In this document: piece after piece, positions 62,280 to 64,000 of the stretch | Position numbering within the stretch: position 1 is the stretch's first letter | Layout: every line of letters starts with the position of its first letter | Source of the DNA: Piromyces finnis | Taxonomy: Eukaryota; Neocallimastigomycota; Neocallimastigomycetes; Neocallimastigales; Neocallimastigaceae | Length of the DNA stretch: 64,000 nt | Reading direction: 5' to 3' | Assembly (NCBI GenBank): GCA_002104945.1 | Contig: MCFH01000036.1 | Coordinates: forward strand, 448,001 to 512,000 | The notes under the pieces: model-generated | The model's database searches: none | What the model saw: the letters and a program-made list of their open reading frames with translations, nothing else | What the model was told of the DNA's origin: nothing | Program-made: the position numbers and the translations under genes

Positions 62280-62297
62280 TTGTTAATGTCAAAATAT

Positions 62298-62530
62298 CCC
62301 TCTTGGGAACGTGCCTTCATTTATTTAATAAATGTAGTTTCTCAAGGGGGTCTACTCATGCTCATGGTACTGAGAGAGTAGAAAGAATTAAATCCAAGTA
62401 TTGCGCAATGGATGCTTGGTTAGTCTTTAAGGGAAAATTATTAGGACTAAGCTCATGGTACTGAGCGATTAAAAAACATTTTATTCATCGAATTAAGTAT
62501 TTGATGAATAAGTTGAATGTTTGATATTCA
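62298..62530 (+). ncRNA. Putative structured RNA leader: row of hairpins
   Basis: Consecutive stems: CCCTCTTGGGAAC (62298-62310) with GTTTCTCAAGGGGG (62337-62350), allowing G-U pairs and one bulge, enclosing CATTTATT/AATAAATG; CTACTC/GAGTAG (62352, 62376) enclosing CTCA-TGGTAC-TGAG; CCAAG/CTTGG (62394, 62415) around ATTGCGCAAT; TTAGTC/GACTAA (62420, 62445); GCTCA-TGGTAC-TGAGC (62451-62466); TTATTCATC/GATGAATAA (62481, 62503); TGAAT/ATTCA (62514-62530). Two hairpins share the 15-nt GCTCATGGTACTGAG (62360-62374 and 62451-62465). I could not match it to a known RNA family. It most likely belongs to the retroelement's 5' UTR. Confidence 0.55.
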
Positions 62531-63061
62531 GGTAAGTTTGTATAGTATTTAATTAGAAGAGTAATACATTTTGTTGCTGTATTTTTTCTTTTATTCATGT
62601 ATTCATGTAGTACTACTCTTCTCTTGTAAGAATCCAATGTAGTCAACTTTAGCATTTGCATTGTATTTTTATATTCATGTAGCTATTGTTGTATTGTTTC
62701 TTGTAAGAGACTGATTCACTCTACATCATGTAAAAATACTATTCACAAGCTTTCTGGTGTCGACATTCTTGATTCAAATTTTTTACCAATTTAAATATTT
62801 AATGAAAAGTAAGTCAAACAAGTTTAGTGTCAAAAAGCGATTCGAATTTACTAACAACAAACCAAAACTAGAATTTTTAAAGAAAATTTACAACTAGAAT
62901 TCAAAAAAAGAAACTTTAAACAAAGCATCGTAACAATTTTTGTACTATCCAGTACTTTTAAGAAGAGAGAGAGAGACAGATTTTTTTTCCATATACGTTA
63001 TATTTATAATTTTTATTAGTATTTATTTTATATTCAATATTTTTAATTAGAATTTATTATC

Positions 63062-64000
63062 ATGTCAGTCCTTTATATTAAAGATAAGAATTATATCAGA
63101 CGTGGTACCCGGTCTTATGGTATCCCCTTAGATGATATTCGCTCCTTCTTTATCCGTGGTATTCGATCATGGTCAGTAAATATGCTATGGGAAAAACTCG
63201 AGGTTATTCTAGAAGATAAATTTAATTCAGTTATTAGTGTTAAATATTTTCAGACTTTCAATGATCACTTTTTCTTAGTCAAGGTTCATGGTTCATCGAA
63301 AGATTGTATTAAAATCTTACACATGTTAAAGAAGAAACTTTCAGTTACCTCAATTTCCTTTTCAGCTCGTAGTAGAAGGAATCACAAATACGCTTTTTCC
63401 ACTCTCAAACGTAAAATTTTAGTTTCTAATAAACATCAACATTCTATTCAACAATCATTTCAACAATCAGTTCAACAATCTCATCAACAATCCGATCTTC
63501 AACTAGATCTTCAACAAGATCTTCAACAAGTTTCCAATCATGAAAATATTCCAGATCTACAGCAAACACAATTTCAATCTCAACATTCAACAATTAATTC
63601 TAATAGCTCTATCAACTCTGATAACAGTTCAATAGTTGATAGTTCTTCAGTTTCACAGCCATCTAGTAATAGTTCTACTTATTCCTCTGATGCATCATCC
63701 ATTAATAACGATGACTTTAATAATAATAATAATAGCAACGATTCTTCCTCATCCAACAAGCCTGATAACTTTTCTTTTTGTCTTAGTTGGAACACCAATG
63801 GGTGGAATCACGAAAAGAGAGATAGTATTAGCTATTTCACAGCTATTTTCAAACCATTATTTTTATGTTTCCAAGAAACTGGTAATGGTTCTGGATCGAA
63901 TACAGATTATCCTTGTCGTGTTACTTTGCGAAACTATAGACACTTTTTCAAGAAAGCTGACGAATCAGTTCCGGGAATGAGAGGTTTATATTTAGGTTTT
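63062..64000 (+). CDS. LINE-like ORF, N-terminal part with start of an EEP endonuclease domain (partial)
   Basis: Open from ATG 63062 to the window edge: 313 codons without a stop. Residues 1-120 form a basic, mixed domain I do not recognise (MSVLYIKDKNYIRRGTRSYG; SFSARSRRNHKYAFSTLKRK). Residues about 120-235 are a Gln/Ser/Asn-rich linker with HQQS/LQQD-type repeats. From about 239 the sequence FCLSWNTNGWNHEKRDSI followed by FLCFQETGNG matches the start of the endonuclease/exonuclease/phosphatase fold: the Asn of WNxNG and the Glu of QET are the first catalytic residues. The sequence ends at GMRGLYLGF. Reverse transcriptase would be expected further right. Codon use (CGT, GGT, TCC, ATC) is unlike the host genes around it. 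Confidence 0.7.
   Translation, partial: MSVLYIKDKNYIRRGTRSYGIPLDDIRSFFIRGIRSWSVNMLWEKLEVILEDKFNSVISVKYFQTFNDHFFLVKVHGSSKDCIKILHMLKKKLSVTSISFSARSRRNHKYAFSTLKRKILVSNKHQHSIQQSFQQSVQQSHQQSDLQLDLQQDLQQVSNHENIPDLQQTQFQSQHSTINSNSSINSDNSSIVDSSSVSQPSSNSSTYSSDASSINNDDFNNNNNSNDSSSSNKPDNFSFCLSWNTNGWNHEKRDSISYFTAIFKPLFLCFQETGNGSGSNTDYPCRVTLRNYRHFFKKADESVPGMRGLYLGF

Larger units (their letters stand above)
62285..64000 (+). mobile_element. 5' end of a LINE-like non-LTR retrotransposon (truncated by window edge)
   Basis: From about 62285 base composition becomes visibly less AT-rich. A structured leader of about 780 bases precedes an open frame of at least 313 codons that enters an endonuclease/exonuclease/phosphatase-like domain. 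Non-LTR elements have this layout: leader, ORF with endonuclease, then reverse transcriptase, which would lie to the right. The left boundary abuts an ATT microsatellite. No terminal repeats are seen, and the reverse transcriptase itself is not visible, so the class is inferred. Confidence 0.6.

Noticed and set aside
62298-62530. Hammerhead or HDV-like ribozyme at the retroelement 5' end
   Set aside because: A CTAAG near the GACTAA stem recalls HDV J4/2, but the required P1/P2 pairings are missing, and no CUGANGA hammerhead core is present.
62529-62562. Spliced leader or intron starting at CAG-GTAAGT near 62532
   Set aside because: A good donor motif, but no convincing acceptor or exon partner is seen before the ORF.

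Overview
The window is eukaryotic and extremely AT-rich. Genes are broken by many short GT-AG introns and proteins carry long asparagine runs. Intergenic DNA is full of A/T homopolymers and ATT, ATTT and AAAAC microsatellites. A fungal-type Zn2Cys6 factor with a fungal_trans region, together with this composition, points to an early-diverging fungus. My best guess is an anaerobic gut fungus (Neocallimastigomycota). The phylum call is inference from composition and gene style; no rRNA or marker search could be run.

Layout, left to right: 5' part of ribosomal protein uL2 (minus, runs off the left edge); Zn2Cys6 transcription factor (minus); HRI-type eIF2-alpha kinase with a very large insert between the kinase lobes (plus); GPI transamidase subunit GAA1 (plus, 13 exons); protein phosphatase 4 regulatory subunit R2 (minus); intronless tRNA m5C methyltransferase NCL1/TRM4 (plus); Furry/TAO3/MOR2 cell-morphogenesis scaffold (plus, 14 exons, about 2,833 aa); a seven-transmembrane protein with a C-terminal RGS domain (minus, 9 exons, one of only 31 nt); rRNA-processing protein RRP15 (minus, 5 exons); a small CHY zinc-finger protein (plus, 4 exons); a giant Asn-rich protein of about 2,605 aa (minus, 4 exons); tRNA-Pro(CGG) (minus). 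A 7.4-kb gene-free stretch follows, holding two long perfect palindromes and a 39-40 bp minisatellite. After it come a single-pass membrane protein with two PAN/Apple-like Cys repeats (plus), a small heat-shock protein (plus), and at the right edge the 5' end of a LINE-like retroelement.

Exon models were built by hand from splice signals, reading frame and family similarity. Every complete multi-exon model closes in frame, and total coding lengths are multiples of three. Most genes are conserved housekeeping or signalling genes without operon-like grouping. Three touch translation or ribosomes (uL2, RRP15, NCL1), the HRI-like kinase would regulate translation under stress, and the 7TM-RGS protein and the Zn2Cys6 factor are signalling and regulatory.

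The most unusual material lies at 62,280-64,000. DNA with a clearly different base composition carries at least seven hairpins in a row, two of them sharing the same loop and 15-nt sequence. They sit ahead of an open frame that ends in the start of an endonuclease/exonuclease/phosphatase fold. Other items worth attention are the paired 30-bp and 29-bp palindromes at 52.5 kb that share one core, the roughly 730-residue insert in the HRI-like kinase, and the 7TM-RGS architecture.
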